NCBI RefSeq assembly: GCF_026241155.1
Contig: NZ_JAPFGP010000009.1
Coordinates: 62,001-126,000 of the forward strand
Direction of reading: 5' to 3'
DNA: 64,000 bases
Source: Paucibacter sp. PLA-PC-4
GTDB taxonomy: Bacteria > Pseudomonadota > Gammaproteobacteria > Burkholderiales > Burkholderiaceae_C
The translations under genes and the position numbers were made by a program. A model generated the notes under the pieces. The model worked only from the letters and a program-made list of their open reading frames with translations, made no database searches and was not told the DNA's origin. Shown here in pieces: positions 23,849 through 33,125 of this stretch (position 1 is the first letter of the stretch; each line of letters starts with the position of its first letter).

Positions 23849-24667
23849 ATGGCCCCTACCCGACTTCCCACCTACTTCCTGTCCCATGGCGGCGGCCCTT
23901 GGCCCTATATGGAAGGCCCCTTCCGCGAGAACTTCCACCAGTTGGAAGCCTCGCTGAAGGCCATCCCGGCAGAGCTGGGCTGCAAGCCCCATGCGGTGCT
24001 GATGATCTCGGGGCACTGGGAGGAGCAGCAGTTCAGCCTGATGGCGGCTGAGCGACCGCCCATGGTCTATGACTACGGTGGCTTCCCGTCGCACACCTAC
24101 TCGATCCGCTACCCGGCACCGGGCGACCCGGCACTGGCTGCGCGGGTCATGACCCTGATCGAGCAGGCCGGTCTGCCCAGCGCGCTGGACGCGCAGCGCG
24201 GCTTCGACCATGGCGCGTTCACAACCATGTTCCCGATGTATCCGGCTGCCGAGGTGCCGCTGGTGCAGCTGTCCATGCTGCAAGGCTATGACCCGGCCAT
24301 CCATCTGGCGCTGGGCCGGGCGCTAGCGCCGCTGCGTGACGAGGGCGTGCTGATCATCGGCAGCGGGCTGAGCTATCACAATCTGCGCGCTTTCGGACCG
24401 GCGGCCAAGACGGCATCGGGCCAGTTCGACGCCTGGCTGCAGCGGACCTTGTTGCAGACCCCGCCGGCCGAGCGCAGCACGCTGCTGACGCAGTGGAGCG
24501 TGGCACCGGCGGCCCGCCAAGCCCATCCGCGCGAAGACCATTTGATCCCGCTGATGGTCGCAGTCGGTGCCGCCGAGAGCGAAGCCGGCGCGCTGGTCTA
24601 TCACGAGAGCGCCTTCATGGGCGGCGTCACCGCCTCGAGCTTTCGCTTCGGCGCCCTGCCCGGCTGA
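23849..24667 (+). CDS. LigB-family extradiol ring-cleavage dioxygenase (DODA/YgiD type)
   Basis: 272 residues of the class III extradiol dioxygenase superfamily that includes E. coli YgiD and plant DOPA dioxygenase. Metal-binding His residues lie in FLSHGGGPW (about 10-18), ISGHWEE (about 53), RGFDHGAFTTMFPMYP (about 118-133) and SYHN. The C-terminal YHESAFMGGVTASSFRFG is typical of the bacterial group. Aromatic catechol substrates are likely but unknown; a zinc rather than iron enzyme is possible. Monocistronic, ending 12 bases from the convergent GNAT gene. Confidence 0.9.
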   Translation: MAPTRLPTYFLSHGGGPWPYMEGPFRENFHQLEASLKAIPAELGCKPHAVLMISGHWEEQQFSLMAAERPPMVYDYGGFPSHTYSIRYPAPGDPALAARVMTLIEQAGLPSALDAQRGFDHGAFTTMFPMYPAAEVPLVQLSMLQGYDPAIHLALGRALAPLRDEGVLIIGSGLSYHNLRAFGPAAKTASGQFDAWLQRTLLQTPPAERSTLLTQWSVAPAARQAHPREDHLIPLMVAVGAAESEAGALVYHESAFMGGVTASSFRFGALPG

Positions 24668-24679
24668 GTCGCGCTTGGC

Positions 24680-25195
24680 TCAGGCCAGCGATCGCTGCAT
24701 GAATCGGGCCTCGGGCCCGAAACTGGCCAGCTTGGCGGCCAGCGCGGCGGGGAGCTGCTGCAGCGAGCGATAGCCCTGGCGCTGCCAGAAAGTTTCGGCC
24801 CCCTGCACGGCGACTAAGCCCAAGGTCGTCAGCCCCAGATCGACCGCCCGGCGCTCCAGGTGCTCGACCAGGCGGCGCGCCAGCCCCAGGGAGCGGCCGG
24901 CCGGCGCCACGGCCAGGTCGTGCAGGTAAAGCAGACGCGGCTCGGCCGGCAGCGTCAGGCTTTGCGCATTCAGCGCCGGCAGGCTGTCATGGCATAGCGG
25001 CAAGCTCACCAGATAGGCCAGCGGCTGCTCGCCACGCCTGGCCATCCAGCAGGTCCGGTAAGGCTCAGCGGCGTGCAGCTTGGCGGCGAAGGCTTGCGCA
25101 TCTTCCAGAAAATCGGCGCCATAGCACTGCGCTTGCAAAGCCAGTACGGCCGGCACATCAGCCGCGGACAGCGGCTGCAGAGTGAATTCAGACAT
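24680..25195 (-). CDS. GNAT-family N-acetyltransferase
   Basis: 171-residue acetyltransferase. The acetyl-CoA motif is LHDLAVAPAGRSLGLARRLVEHLERRA (about 90-116, R/Q-x-x-G-x-G/A type with Ser in place of one Gly), followed by LVAVQGAETFWQRQGYR. The start overlaps the upstream cold-shock/DUF1294 gene by 8 bases, so the two are co-transcribed. Substrate unknown. Confidence 0.85.
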   Translation of the reverse strand: MSEFTLQPLSAADVPAVLALQAQCYGADFLEDAQAFAAKLHAAEPYRTCWMARRGEQPLAYLVSLPLCHDSLPALNAQSLTLPAEPRLLYLHDLAVAPAGRSLGLARRLVEHLERRAVDLGLTTLGLVAVQGAETFWQRQGYRSLQQLPAALAAKLASFGPEARFMQRSLA

Positions 25196-25829
25196 TGAAG
25201 TAGGCCAGTAAACGCGCGCCGACCGGCGTAAAAATCACGATAAACCCCAGCACATTGACAATCACTGTCAGCCAGAACAGGCGCAAGAACTCCGGCTTGT
25301 TGGACTTGTGGCGCAGGATGTGTTGGGCCAGCAATGCGCCGGGCCAGCCGCAGGCCAGGGCCAGGCCATGCAGGGTGCCCTCGGCGACCCGCCACTGATT
25401 CAGGCGCGCGGCCCGCTTGTCGCCGGCGTAGACGATGAAGGTCGCCAGGCTCATTGCCAGATAGGCGCCCCACAGCGCACGCGGCAGCTCAAAGGCCAGC
25501 TGGCAGATCAGCACCAGCGCGGCAAAGCCGGGCACCAGCCATAGGCTCAGACCACGCCGGGCCTCGCGCCGCGAGCGCTCGCGCTCCAGCGCGGTCGGCC
25601 CGGCTGGGGCAGCCGGCTTGGGCTCCAGGCTTTGCACCTTCAGCGCGCGCGGCTTGCCTTGGGCGTCCTCGCCCGGCTGATAGCTCAGGCGTTCGCCGAC
25701 AAAAGGCCGGCGTGCGCGCAGACCAAAGGCTTTGATATGGACGAAGAGCTTCGCCCCCCCGGCGTCCGGGGCGATGAAGCCATAGCCCTTGGCGTCGTCC
25801 CACTGGATCAGTTTTCCGTTCGCTCTCAT
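25188..25829 (-). CDS. cold-shock-domain and DUF1294 membrane protein
   Basis: 213 residues. Residues 1 to about 68 are a cold-shock-like OB fold (GKLIQWDDAKGYGFIAPDAGGAKLFVHIKAF, with the RNP1-like KGYGFI). About 95-213 is a DUF1294 membrane domain with three or four helices and the family motif YAGDKRAARLNQWRVAEGTLHGLALACGWPGALLAQ. This two-domain design is widespread in proteobacteria but its role is unknown; an RNA- or DNA-binding part tethered to the inner membrane is what the sequence suggests. It begins just after the rhlE terminator. Confidence 0.9.
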   Translation of the reverse strand: MRANGKLIQWDDAKGYGFIAPDAGGAKLFVHIKAFGLRARRPFVGERLSYQPGEDAQGKPRALKVQSLEPKPAAPAGPTALERERSRREARRGLSLWLVPGFAALVLICQLAFELPRALWGAYLAMSLATFIVYAGDKRAARLNQWRVAEGTLHGLALACGWPGALLAQHILRHKSNKPEFLRLFWLTVIVNVLGFIVIFTPVGARLLAYFNV

Positions 25830-25841
25830 GACGCTGTCATT

Positions 25842-25864
25842 AAAAAAGCCCGCTGACGCGGGCT
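25842..25864 (-). terminator. rho-independent terminator of rhlE
   Basis: On the minus strand: stem AGCCCGC / GCGGGCT with a four-base loop, followed directly by a run of six U. It lies 27 bases past the rhlE stop and separates rhlE from the cold-shock/DUF1294 gene. Confidence 0.9.
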
Positions 25865-25890
25865 CTTGCCTTACTGGAGTCTATCTGCGT

Positions 25891-27567
25891 TCAGCGGCCG
25901 AAACCGCTGCGGCGCGGCGCACCGGCCGGCGGGCCGTTGCGCTTGGCACCCGGGCCGCCAGGGCCGCGGCGATCGCCACCGAAGGAGGGACGCTCGCTGA
26001 AGCCGGCGCCACCACGCGGCTCGAAGTTGCCACCGGTACGGGGGGCAAAGTCGCGGGCCGTGAAGTTCGGCTTGTTGCCGAAGCTGGGCTTACCACCGAA
26101 GGCCGGCTTGTCGCCATAGCTCGGGCGGTCGCCACGCGGGGCGAAGTTGCGATCGGCATTGTTGCCACGGAACTCGCCGCGCGGCTCGAAGCCTTCCGAA
26201 CGCGGGGCGGCGTCACGGTGCTGGAACGGCTTGCCGCCTTCACGGGCGAACGAAGGCTTGGGGCCGTCGCGATGGAAGGGCTTGCCACCACCAAAGGTCT
26301 TGCCGCCGCCACCGAACTTGTTACCCCAAGCCGGACGGCTGCCACGGTCTTCGAAGCCACCACCGGCACCAGCCGGGCGCGGCGGGAAGATGCGCGGTTC
26401 TTGCGTCTTCGGCTCCAGGCCGGCGATCTGCGCCACCGGGATCGTCTGGGTCGTGAATTGCTGGATGCGGCGGATCATCGACACGTCGTCACGCACGGCC
26501 AGGGTCACGGCCAGACCGGCGCGGCCAGCACGGCCGGTACGGCCGATGCGGTGCACATAGTCCTCGGCCTTCATCGGCAGACCGTAGTTGATGACGTGGG
26601 TGATGGTCGGTACGTCGATGCCACGGGCAGCGACATCGGTGGCCACCAACACGCGCACTTCGCGACGGCGCAGCGCCATCAACACGCGGTTGCGACGGCC
26701 TTGCGGCATGCCACCATGCAGCGGAGCGACCGAGTGACCGATCTCCTGCAGGCGCTCGGCCAGCCAGTCGGCATCGCGCTGGGTCGATGTGAACACCACG
26801 GCTTGGTCCAACTCGGGCTCGGCCAGGATGGCCTCCAGCAGCTGATCCTTGTGGTTGTTGTTGTCGGCCCAGTGCAGGCGCTGGGTGATGTTCTCGTGGG
26901 TGTCGGTGTGCGATGCGACATCGACGCGCAGCGGGTCACGCAGCAGGTCGTGGGCCAAGCGGCCGACATGGCCGGCGAAAGTGGCGCTGTACATCACGGT
27001 CTGGCGGGCCGCCGGGATGCGCTCGGCGATCACCTTGATGTCGTCGATGAAGCCCATGTCCAGCATGCGGTCAGCTTCGTCGAGCACCAGCATCTCGACA
27101 TTGTCGAGCACGGCCTTGCCGGATTGCAGGTGGTCCAGCAGGCGGCCGGGTGTTGCAATCAGGATGTCCAGCGGACCGGACAGTTGCTTGATTTGCAGCG
27201 CATAAGGCATGCCGCCCAACACGGTGGACAGCTTCAGGCCCGGCACATGGCGGCCGTAGGTCTGAGCGGCTTTGGCCACTTGCATGGCCAGTTCGCGGGT
27301 GGGCGTGAGCACCAAAATTCGGGGGCCGAAGATTTTGCCCTTTTCACGGCGGGTGTTGTTGTCACCACGGGTGTCCAAAATCTTCTGCAGCGCCGGCAGG
27401 ATGAAGGAGGCAGTCTTGCCCGAACCGGTGCGCGATGACACCATCAGGTCTTGTCCGTTGAGGCCCGGCGGAATCGCCTGGGCTTGCACTTCGGTAGCGG
27501 TTTCGTAGCCGGAGTCTTTCACGGCGCGCAACAGGGACTCGTGCAGGCCTAGATTTTCAAAGCTCAT
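25891..27567 (-). CDS. rhlE: DEAD-box RNA helicase RhlE
   Basis: 558 residues. Core motifs are complete: FENLGLHESLLRAV with the Q motif (ATEVQAQAIP), Walker A SRTGSGKT (about 47-54), PTRELA, VLDEADRMLDMGF, YSATF and HRIGRTGRAGR. RhlE unwinds RNA and helps ribosome assembly and mRNA turnover. From about residue 400 the protein is a disordered tail rich in Gly, Arg, Lys and Phe with repeated GGGKTFGGGKPF and GGKPSFGNKP units, an RGG-like RNA-binding region longer than in most homologues. The ATG at 27567 has an AAAGAAG site; upstream lies a long leader. Confidence 0.95.
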   Translation of the reverse strand: MSFENLGLHESLLRAVKDSGYETATEVQAQAIPPGLNGQDLMVSSRTGSGKTASFILPALQKILDTRGDNNTRREKGKIFGPRILVLTPTRELAMQVAKAAQTYGRHVPGLKLSTVLGGMPYALQIKQLSGPLDILIATPGRLLDHLQSGKAVLDNVEMLVLDEADRMLDMGFIDDIKVIAERIPAARQTVMYSATFAGHVGRLAHDLLRDPLRVDVASHTDTHENITQRLHWADNNNHKDQLLEAILAEPELDQAVVFTSTQRDADWLAERLQEIGHSVAPLHGGMPQGRRNRVLMALRRREVRVLVATDVAARGIDVPTITHVINYGLPMKAEDYVHRIGRTGRAGRAGLAVTLAVRDDVSMIRRIQQFTTQTIPVAQIAGLEPKTQEPRIFPPRPAGAGGGFEDRGSRPAWGNKFGGGGKTFGGGKPFHRDGPKPSFAREGGKPFQHRDAAPRSEGFEPRGEFRGNNADRNFAPRGDRPSYGDKPAFGGKPSFGNKPNFTARDFAPRTGGNFEPRGGAGFSERPSFGGDRRGPGGPGAKRNGPPAGAPRRSGFGR

Positions 27568-27985
27568 ATCTTCTTTCAACAAAGCCGTGCCCTGCCCCGG
27601 TCTTGGCGGGACAAAAGCACGCGCTCGCCGCGCCAAATAGAGGACGCGGTCAAGCCAGTAAAGTCGCTGGGAGAAAGCTCGCGTCGCACACCTTCTTTTC
27701 GCGCGGCCCAACAGATGAGCCAGGCCTGGTGCGGCGCCGGGGAACAGTCATAGCGACGGCATCGCCGCCGACCGAACCCGAAGGGTGCTCAGCGCGTCGT
27801 ATGAAGCCCGGTGGCGATCACCGGATACGGCCTGAACGTGGTCAGAGGAGACGAACGAACCGTTGCAAACAACGCTGCAACGAAGCCGCGACTATAGCAC
27901 GCTAGGGAAAATACTAGCAAGCGCGGCTTGACTATTTATTGGCGGGGCGGCGGTTCACGTGAAGATGGCACGTCGCCCCACACCA
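27568..27985 (-). promoter_or_regulatory. long 5' leader region of rhlE
   Basis: 418 bases without a gene. A probable promoter at 27891-27920 would give an untranslated leader of about 315 bases. The leader contains hairpins such as ACCC-TTC-GGGT and long GC-rich complementary stretches. Cold-shock helicase genes are often controlled through such leaders; whether this one is a thermosensor or a site of RhlE autoregulation is inference. I see no tRNA, small gene or known riboswitch in it. Confidence 0.5.
27891..27920 (-). promoter_or_regulatory. probable sigma-70 promoter of rhlE
   Basis: On the minus strand: TTGCTA (-35, at 27915-27920), 18-base spacer, TATAGT (-10, at 27891-27896). It lies in a locally AT-richer patch. 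The predicted transcription start is near 27884. Confidence 0.5.
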
Positions 27986-30616
27986 TCACATCAGCTCAAG
28001 CAGGGCCACCAGGGCCTGCATGAAACGCTGCAAGGCCTCGCCGCCCAGCAACTGCAGGCTGAGGTCGCCATCCAGACCGCAGGCCGGCATCTCCGGCCAG
28101 CTGTCCTGCAGTGCCAGCATGGCGCTCTCGATGCCGCCCTGGGAAAGCAGTTGCAACAGCGGCAGCCCGTGGGTCTCTTCGCCGGCCACCAGGCCCAGGC
28201 GCTGCTCCAGCAAAGCCTCGCCCCAGGGCAGTTCCAGGCTGATCAGGCCCACGCCGCTCACGCGCAGATCAAGGCCGGCGCCAGCTGCATCGCTGCACAG
28301 CAGCAGCGGGCTGTTTGCGTCGTCGCGCCATCGCGCCGCCAGCGAGCGCCGTTCGGCCAAAGCAGTGGAGGCCGACAGCTGCACGCACGGCAGACCTGCG
28401 GCCTGCAGCCGACCAGCCAGCAAGGCCAAACCATCTTCCCACTGGCTGCACACCACCAGCTTGCTCGTTGCCCCGGCAAGCAGCTCGCGCGCCAGCGCCA
28501 GCACCGCATCCATACGCGGCGCCGGCCCCTCGGCCGCCTCGTCAACCAGCGCCGGACTGATAGCAAGACGGCGCAGCGCCTGCAAGCCGCGTAGCAACTG
28601 CAGCTGATCCGCGTCGGCCAGATAAGCGCTGCGATGCCAGCGCGCAACGACGCGGCGCAGCGGCGTCAGCAGCTCGGCCTGCTGGCTTTGCTGCCGGGCA
28701 CTCAGCGGCTGAGCCCGCAGTTGCACCAGCGCGGGCGGCAGCGCCAACTCGCTGCCGGCACGGCTGAGCATCACCCGCTCCAGGCTTTGTGCCAGCCGAG
28801 CCGGCGCGGCCAGCGCCAGCAGCTGGCCCTGGGCGTCGTGGCGAAGATGGCGCTCGTGCAGGGCCGCCAGCGCGCCGCTGCGCTTGTGGTCGAGCAGCTC
28901 AACCAGACGCAGCAGGGTTGCCGGCTGCTCCTGCGGCAACTGGCTGGCCAGTAACAGCAGGAAACCGTCCGGCAATTGCTGCAACCGGGCCACAGCGCCC
29001 TCACCCAGGCGCTGGGCTTCGTCGACGATGACCAACTCGGGCGCCCAGGCCTGCAGTGCAACCAGGTCTTGCTCCAGCGCGCCCAAAGCGGCGATCTTGA
29101 TCTCGGTCGGCGTCTGCCATTGCTGGGTCCGCTGCGCGGCATCGCCCCAGACCAGTGCAGTGCTGCGCGTGCTCAGCGACTGTGCCTCGGCCAGCCAACG
29201 GCTCTGGGCCGACTCGGCACACAGCAGCAGCACTCGCTCGACGCCGAAATGGCGCTGCATCAGCTCGGCCGCCGCCAAGCCTGTGGGCTGCATGCCCAGC
29301 TGCAGATCGTCAGCCACCAGGGCGCGGCCGGCACAGGCCGCGAACAAGGCGGCCTCCAGTTGGTGCTGTGGCAACGGAAGCTTGAGCAACTGGCGCAAGG
29401 TCGGGCTGGCCATGCCTTGCTGATACGCCTCGGCCAGGCGCAACATACGCTGGCGGGCATCGCGGCCCTCGGCCAGCTGGATCCACACGGCGTCGTCGAC
29501 CCGCAGCTCATGTCCATGCTGGGCGGCCTGTGCCAGCAGGCCCGGCAGGGCATCACCCTGCTGATTCTGCGGCAGCGCGATCAAGGCCTCGGCGGCTTGG
29601 CGCAGCGGAGCCGGGCAGTGGCGGCCGGCGTGCCAGTGCAATTTGCGGCGCAGCCCGTACTGCAACCAAAGCTCGCTGTGCTCGGTCTGCCAGCCCTCGA
29701 CCAGCGCGGCCTGGCCCTCTGGATCGTCTTGCAAGGCGAGCAGCGCAAAGCCCAGATGCTCGCAGCTGCCTTGCTGGGCATAACCCGTGCAGCTGCAGCT
29801 GGCCGCCGACACACCGCCGCCACGCAACAACAACTGCCAGCGCTGGCCGGTGGCCAGCAGCTCGACCTGCAGCGTGCTGCCGAACCAGGAGCCTTGCCGG
29901 TGCAGCGCAAACCGGGCTGGCGGGGCTGGAGGGGCTGGGGGCACAGCAGCCGCGGCCGGCGGCGCCGCGTGCTTGCGGGCCGCCGGCTTGGTGGCTGCCT
30001 TCTTTTCGGCCGCTGGTTTGATCGCCTTCGCGACCGGCTCGGTCACCACGGGCGGATTGGCCGCTTCTTTCTTGGCGGCAGGCTTCGCCACGACCTTCTT
30101 GGCTGCAGCCGCCTTCTTTGTCGGTGCACTTACCGTCACCACGGGCTCGACCGTTTTTGCGGCGGCCTTCTTGACGGCCACCTTCTTGGCGGCAACCTTC
30201 TTGGCGGGCGCTTTCTCTGCGGGCGCTTTCTCGGCGGGGGCCTTCTTGGCGGGGGCCTTCTTGGCGGGGGCTTTCTCCGCAGGCGCTGCCTTGGGTGCAG
30301 GCTTTTTGGCCGGGACAGGCGCAAGCACCGCTTCGGCCTTCTTGACGGCCTTCCCCACGGCCGCCTTAGCAACCGTCTTCACGGCCTTGGCCGCGATTTT
30401 GCTGGCTGTCTTGAGCGGCGCTGTCGGAGTTTTCTTCGCAGCTGGCTTCTTCTCGATGGCCGCTGCCTTCTCAACCGTTTTCAAGGCTGCGGATGTCGTC
30501 TTGGCTGCGGCCTTTACAGCAGATTTTTTAGCTGCCGTCTTCTTGACCGGCGCCGTTTTGGCAACAACAGGGGTAGCGGCGCTCGCAGTGCGGCGCGTCT
30601 TCGGTGGCGTGGCCAT
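27986..30616 (-). CDS. histone-H1-like tail fused to SWIM zinc finger and degenerate SNF2-type helicase
   Basis: 876 residues. About 1-232 is a Lys/Ala/Pro tail with repeated AEKAPAKK and VKKAAAK units, like the C-tails of eukaryotic H1 and bacterial Hc1/AlgP proteins, expected to bind DNA. A SWIM zinc finger follows (C274, C276, C285, H287). About 410-860 has the layout of an SNF2 ATPase, but motif I reads ADDLQLGMQPTG (435-446) where active enzymes have DDxGLGKT, so the ATP-binding Lys is gone. Motif II is VDEAQ (531-535). Motif VI, EQRLGLVAGEE, lacks the second Arg. It is therefore probably not a working translocase. It follows pabBC by 15 bases on the same strand. Confidence 0.75.
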   Translation of the reverse strand: MATPPKTRRTASAATPVVAKTAPVKKTAAKKSAVKAAAKTTSAALKTVEKAAAIEKKPAAKKTPTAPLKTASKIAAKAVKTVAKAAVGKAVKKAEAVLAPVPAKKPAPKAAPAEKAPAKKAPAKKAPAEKAPAEKAPAKKVAAKKVAVKKAAAKTVEPVVTVSAPTKKAAAAKKVVAKPAAKKEAANPPVVTEPVAKAIKPAAEKKAATKPAARKHAAPPAAAAVPPAPPAPPARFALHRQGSWFGSTLQVELLATGQRWQLLLRGGGVSAASCSCTGYAQQGSCEHLGFALLALQDDPEGQAALVEGWQTEHSELWLQYGLRRKLHWHAGRHCPAPLRQAAEALIALPQNQQGDALPGLLAQAAQHGHELRVDDAVWIQLAEGRDARQRMLRLAEAYQQGMASPTLRQLLKLPLPQHQLEAALFAACAGRALVADDLQLGMQPTGLAAAELMQRHFGVERVLLLCAESAQSRWLAEAQSLSTRSTALVWGDAAQRTQQWQTPTEIKIAALGALEQDLVALQAWAPELVIVDEAQRLGEGAVARLQQLPDGFLLLLASQLPQEQPATLLRLVELLDHKRSGALAALHERHLRHDAQGQLLALAAPARLAQSLERVMLSRAGSELALPPALVQLRAQPLSARQQSQQAELLTPLRRVVARWHRSAYLADADQLQLLRGLQALRRLAISPALVDEAAEGPAPRMDAVLALARELLAGATSKLVVCSQWEDGLALLAGRLQAAGLPCVQLSASTALAERRSLAARWRDDANSPLLLCSDAAGAGLDLRVSGVGLISLELPWGEALLEQRLGLVAGEETHGLPLLQLLSQGGIESAMLALQDSWPEMPACGLDGDLSLQLLGGEALQRFMQALVALLELM

Positions 30617-30631
30617 GGCTTTGAATGAGGT

Positions 30632-32452
30632 TCAGGGTTGGACGGCAGAGCTGCCATCATGATCGGGAAGGAGCATGCGCGCCGGACACCAGCCGCGCAA
30701 GCTGTTGAAGAAAGCCAGCGCCTGAGCGCGGGCCAGATCGGTCTTGAGCAGCCGGGCTTCAGACAAGCGCCCCTGCTGCAGCAACTCTTCGCGCAGCACG
30801 CCGGGCAGCAGCCCGGCCGCCAGACGCGGCGTCAGCCAGCGGCCGTCGAGTTGCAGCGCAATATTGCCGAAGGTGCATTCGGTCAACTCGCCGTCGGCAT
30901 TCCACAGCAGCATATCGAAGGCCTCGGCCGGCTTCGTCGCTGCGAAGGCCTCATACGCCTCGCGGCGGGTGGTCTTGTGCTGCAGGAACTCGGCGCCCGG
31001 CCCATCGGTCGTGATGGCCGATGCCGCCAAGGCCAGAACTACAGGCAGCGGTGTCGGCGCCAGCGGTGCGATCTCGGTGACGACACACCCCTGCGCATCG
31101 CTTCTCAGCCGCACCCGCCATTGGCCCTGATTGTGGCTGTCGGCCAGCCGGGCCAATGCCTCGCGCACCGCGCCCTGCGACAGGCGCAGGCCAAAGTGCA
31201 GTGCCGTGCGCTGCAGACGGGCCAGATGGCCGGCCTGGCGGGGATAGTCGCCGTCGGACAGCAGCAGGGTTTCGAGCGCCGCGATCGGGGACTGGGCTCG
31301 CAACAGGAAGCGGGTCTTGGCGCGCCACTCGGCCACCTCGGCGGCCGGTTGAGAGTCCAGCGTGATTCCGCTGCCGATGCCGCATTGCAGCGCCCCGTCG
31401 GGGCGCTGCTCGACCGTGCGGATCGGCACATTGAAAGTGGCCGCCCCGCCTGGCTGCAACAGGCCCAGCGCGCCGCAATACCAGCCGCGCGCCTCCGGCT
31501 CCAGCTCGGCAATGATCTGCATCGCGCGCACCTTGGGCGCGCCGGTCACGCTGCCACATGGAAACAGCGCCGCGAACAGCTCGGAGAGTTTCAGGCCCGG
31601 GCGGCTGACCGCGGTGACAGTCGAGGTCATCTGCCAGACCGTCGGCAACCCGTGCAGCTCGAACAGGCGCGGCACCCGTACCGAGCCCAGGCTCGCGACC
31701 CGGCTCAGATCATTGCGCAGCAGGTCGACAATCATCAGGTTCTCAGCGCGCTCCTTCTCGCTGGTACGCAGGTAGGCTTGCGCGGCCTCATCGCTGGCGC
31801 GGTCATGGCCGCGCGGCGCGGTGCCCTTCATCGGCTGGGCCCCGAGCAGCCAGGTGTGACGGGTATCGGGCAGCGGCCGCCAGTCGAAGAACAGCTCCGG
31901 CGAGACACTGGCCACGCCTTGCCCCCCCTCGCCGCGCATGAATAGCGAGAAGCCGCCGGGCTGGGCCGCATGCAGGGCCAGGAACAACTCAGCCAGATCG
32001 ACGTTTTCCGCCAGCGCGGCGTTCAGGCGTGTAGTCAGATTGACCTGGTAGCAATCGCCGCTGCGTATCCATTCGCGGATGCGCTCGATGTCAGCGCGCG
32101 AGCGGGCATCGTCATGGCGATCCAGCCAGTCACCGCAGAGTCGTCCCGCAGAGCCAGCCTCAGGCCAGGGCTGGGGCGCTTCGCTGTAGACGGCGAACTC
32201 GGCCAGCGGGCCGCCCGCAGCATGGGTCTGCAACGCGCCGTCGAGCGCGCCGGCCGCCTCGTAACGCAGGCCGCCCAGCACCCAGTTGCCGGCGCGCGAG
32301 GCCGCATGGGCGGCGTCCAGCACAGCAGGCAGCTCGGCCGCATTCGCGGCGCGCAGCCAGCGCTCGGGCGGGGCGTCAAAGGCGCCACGCAGACGTTCGC
32401 CGTCCTCTCGCGCCAATGGGTGGCGCGGGAAATCAAAAGCGGCCCAGAGCAC
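30632..32452 (-). CDS. pabBC: fused aminodeoxychorismate synthase component I / aminodeoxychorismate lyase
   Basis: 606 residues joining two steps of 4-aminobenzoate (folate) synthesis. The N-terminal half is the chorismate-binding PabB part with ENLMIVDLLRNDLSRV, GSVTGAPKVRAMQIIAELEP and RGWYCGALG. From about 385 the rest is a PabC-type PLP lyase (LQHKTTRREAYE holds the PLP Lys; NADGELTECTFGNIAL). The start is GTG at 32452, 9 bases after the orn stop and behind a GAGAG site. The fusion is common in betaproteobacteria; the glutamine amidotransferase PabA is not in the window. Confidence 0.93.
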   Translation of the reverse strand: MLWAAFDFPRHPLAREDGERLRGAFDAPPERWLRAANAAELPAVLDAAHAASRAGNWVLGGLRYEAAGALDGALQTHAAGGPLAEFAVYSEAPQPWPEAGSAGRLCGDWLDRHDDARSRADIERIREWIRSGDCYQVNLTTRLNAALAENVDLAELFLALHAAQPGGFSLFMRGEGGQGVASVSPELFFDWRPLPDTRHTWLLGAQPMKGTAPRGHDRASDEAAQAYLRTSEKERAENLMIVDLLRNDLSRVASLGSVRVPRLFELHGLPTVWQMTSTVTAVSRPGLKLSELFAALFPCGSVTGAPKVRAMQIIAELEPEARGWYCGALGLLQPGGAATFNVPIRTVEQRPDGALQCGIGSGITLDSQPAAEVAEWRAKTRFLLRAQSPIAALETLLLSDGDYPRQAGHLARLQRTALHFGLRLSQGAVREALARLADSHNQGQWRVRLRSDAQGCVVTEIAPLAPTPLPVVLALAASAITTDGPGAEFLQHKTTRREAYEAFAATKPAEAFDMLLWNADGELTECTFGNIALQLDGRWLTPRLAAGLLPGVLREELLQQGRLSEARLLKTDLARAQALAFFNSLRGWCPARMLLPDHDGSSAVQP

Positions 32453-32461
32453 GGAGCTCTC

Positions 32462-33025
32462 TCAGAGGCTCAGCAGATGCTCGCGGTAATAGACCAGCTC
32501 GTCGATGGACTCGTGGATGTCAGCCAGTGCGGTGTGGGCCTGAGCCTTCTTGAAGCCGTCGATGATGCCGGGCTTCCAGCGCCGCGCTAGCTCCTTCAGG
32601 GTCGACACATCCAGATTGCGGTAATGGAAGAAGTCTTCCAGGCTGGGCATGTAGTTGGCCAGAAAACGACGGTCCTGGCAGATGCTGTTGCCGCACATCG
32701 GCGATTTGCCGGCCGGCACATACTGCTTCAAGAAGGCAATAACTTCGGCAGCGGCCTGCTCTTCGCTGACAGACGAGGCCTTGACGCGGTCGATCAGACC
32801 GCTCTTGCCGTGAGTGCCCTTGTTCCAGTTGTCCATTGCATCCAGCGTTGCATCGCTTTGGTGAATCGCGAATACCGGGCCTTCGATGCGGGTTGTCAGA
32901 TTGGCATCTGTAACGACTACGGCCACCTCGATGATGCGGTCACGGTCGGGGTACAGACCGGTCATCTCGAGATCGATCCAGATCAGGTTTTGCTCGTGGC
33001 TGGCCAGGGTGGCAATGTCGCTCAT
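32462..33025 (-). CDS. orn: oligoribonuclease
   Basis: 187-residue DEDDh exonuclease that degrades short RNA oligonucleotides, including pGpG from c-di-GMP breakdown. Catalytic residues appear in WIDLEMTGL (about 17-25), VVTDANL and the closing [20 protein letters not shown] (the His and last Asp of DEDDh). The ATG at 33025 gives the usual family N-terminus. It is divergent from the M48 protease gene across about 100 bases and leads the orn-pabBC-SNF2-like run. Confidence 0.96.
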   Translation of the reverse strand: MSDIATLASHEQNLIWIDLEMTGLYPDRDRIIEVAVVVTDANLTTRIEGPVFAIHQSDATLDAMDNWNKGTHGKSGLIDRVKASSVSEEQAAAEVIAFLKQYVPAGKSPMCGNSICQDRRFLANYMPSLEDFFHYRNLDVSTLKELARRWKPGIIDGFKKAQAHTALADIHESIDELVYYREHLLSL

Positions 33026-33125
33026 GGGGAATCCTTGTCTTTCTTTGCTCGCGCATTGTGATGTCAATGTGCGCCGCTAATGCGGTGCGCATTGTCGCAG
33101 CCCCGCAGCCCTACACTTACGAGCC

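Noticed and set aside
27841-27960. A tRNA or small RNA gene in the AT-richer patch before rhlE
   Set aside because: No cloverleaf, no T-loop GTTCRA consensus and no terminator; a promoter explains the patch better.
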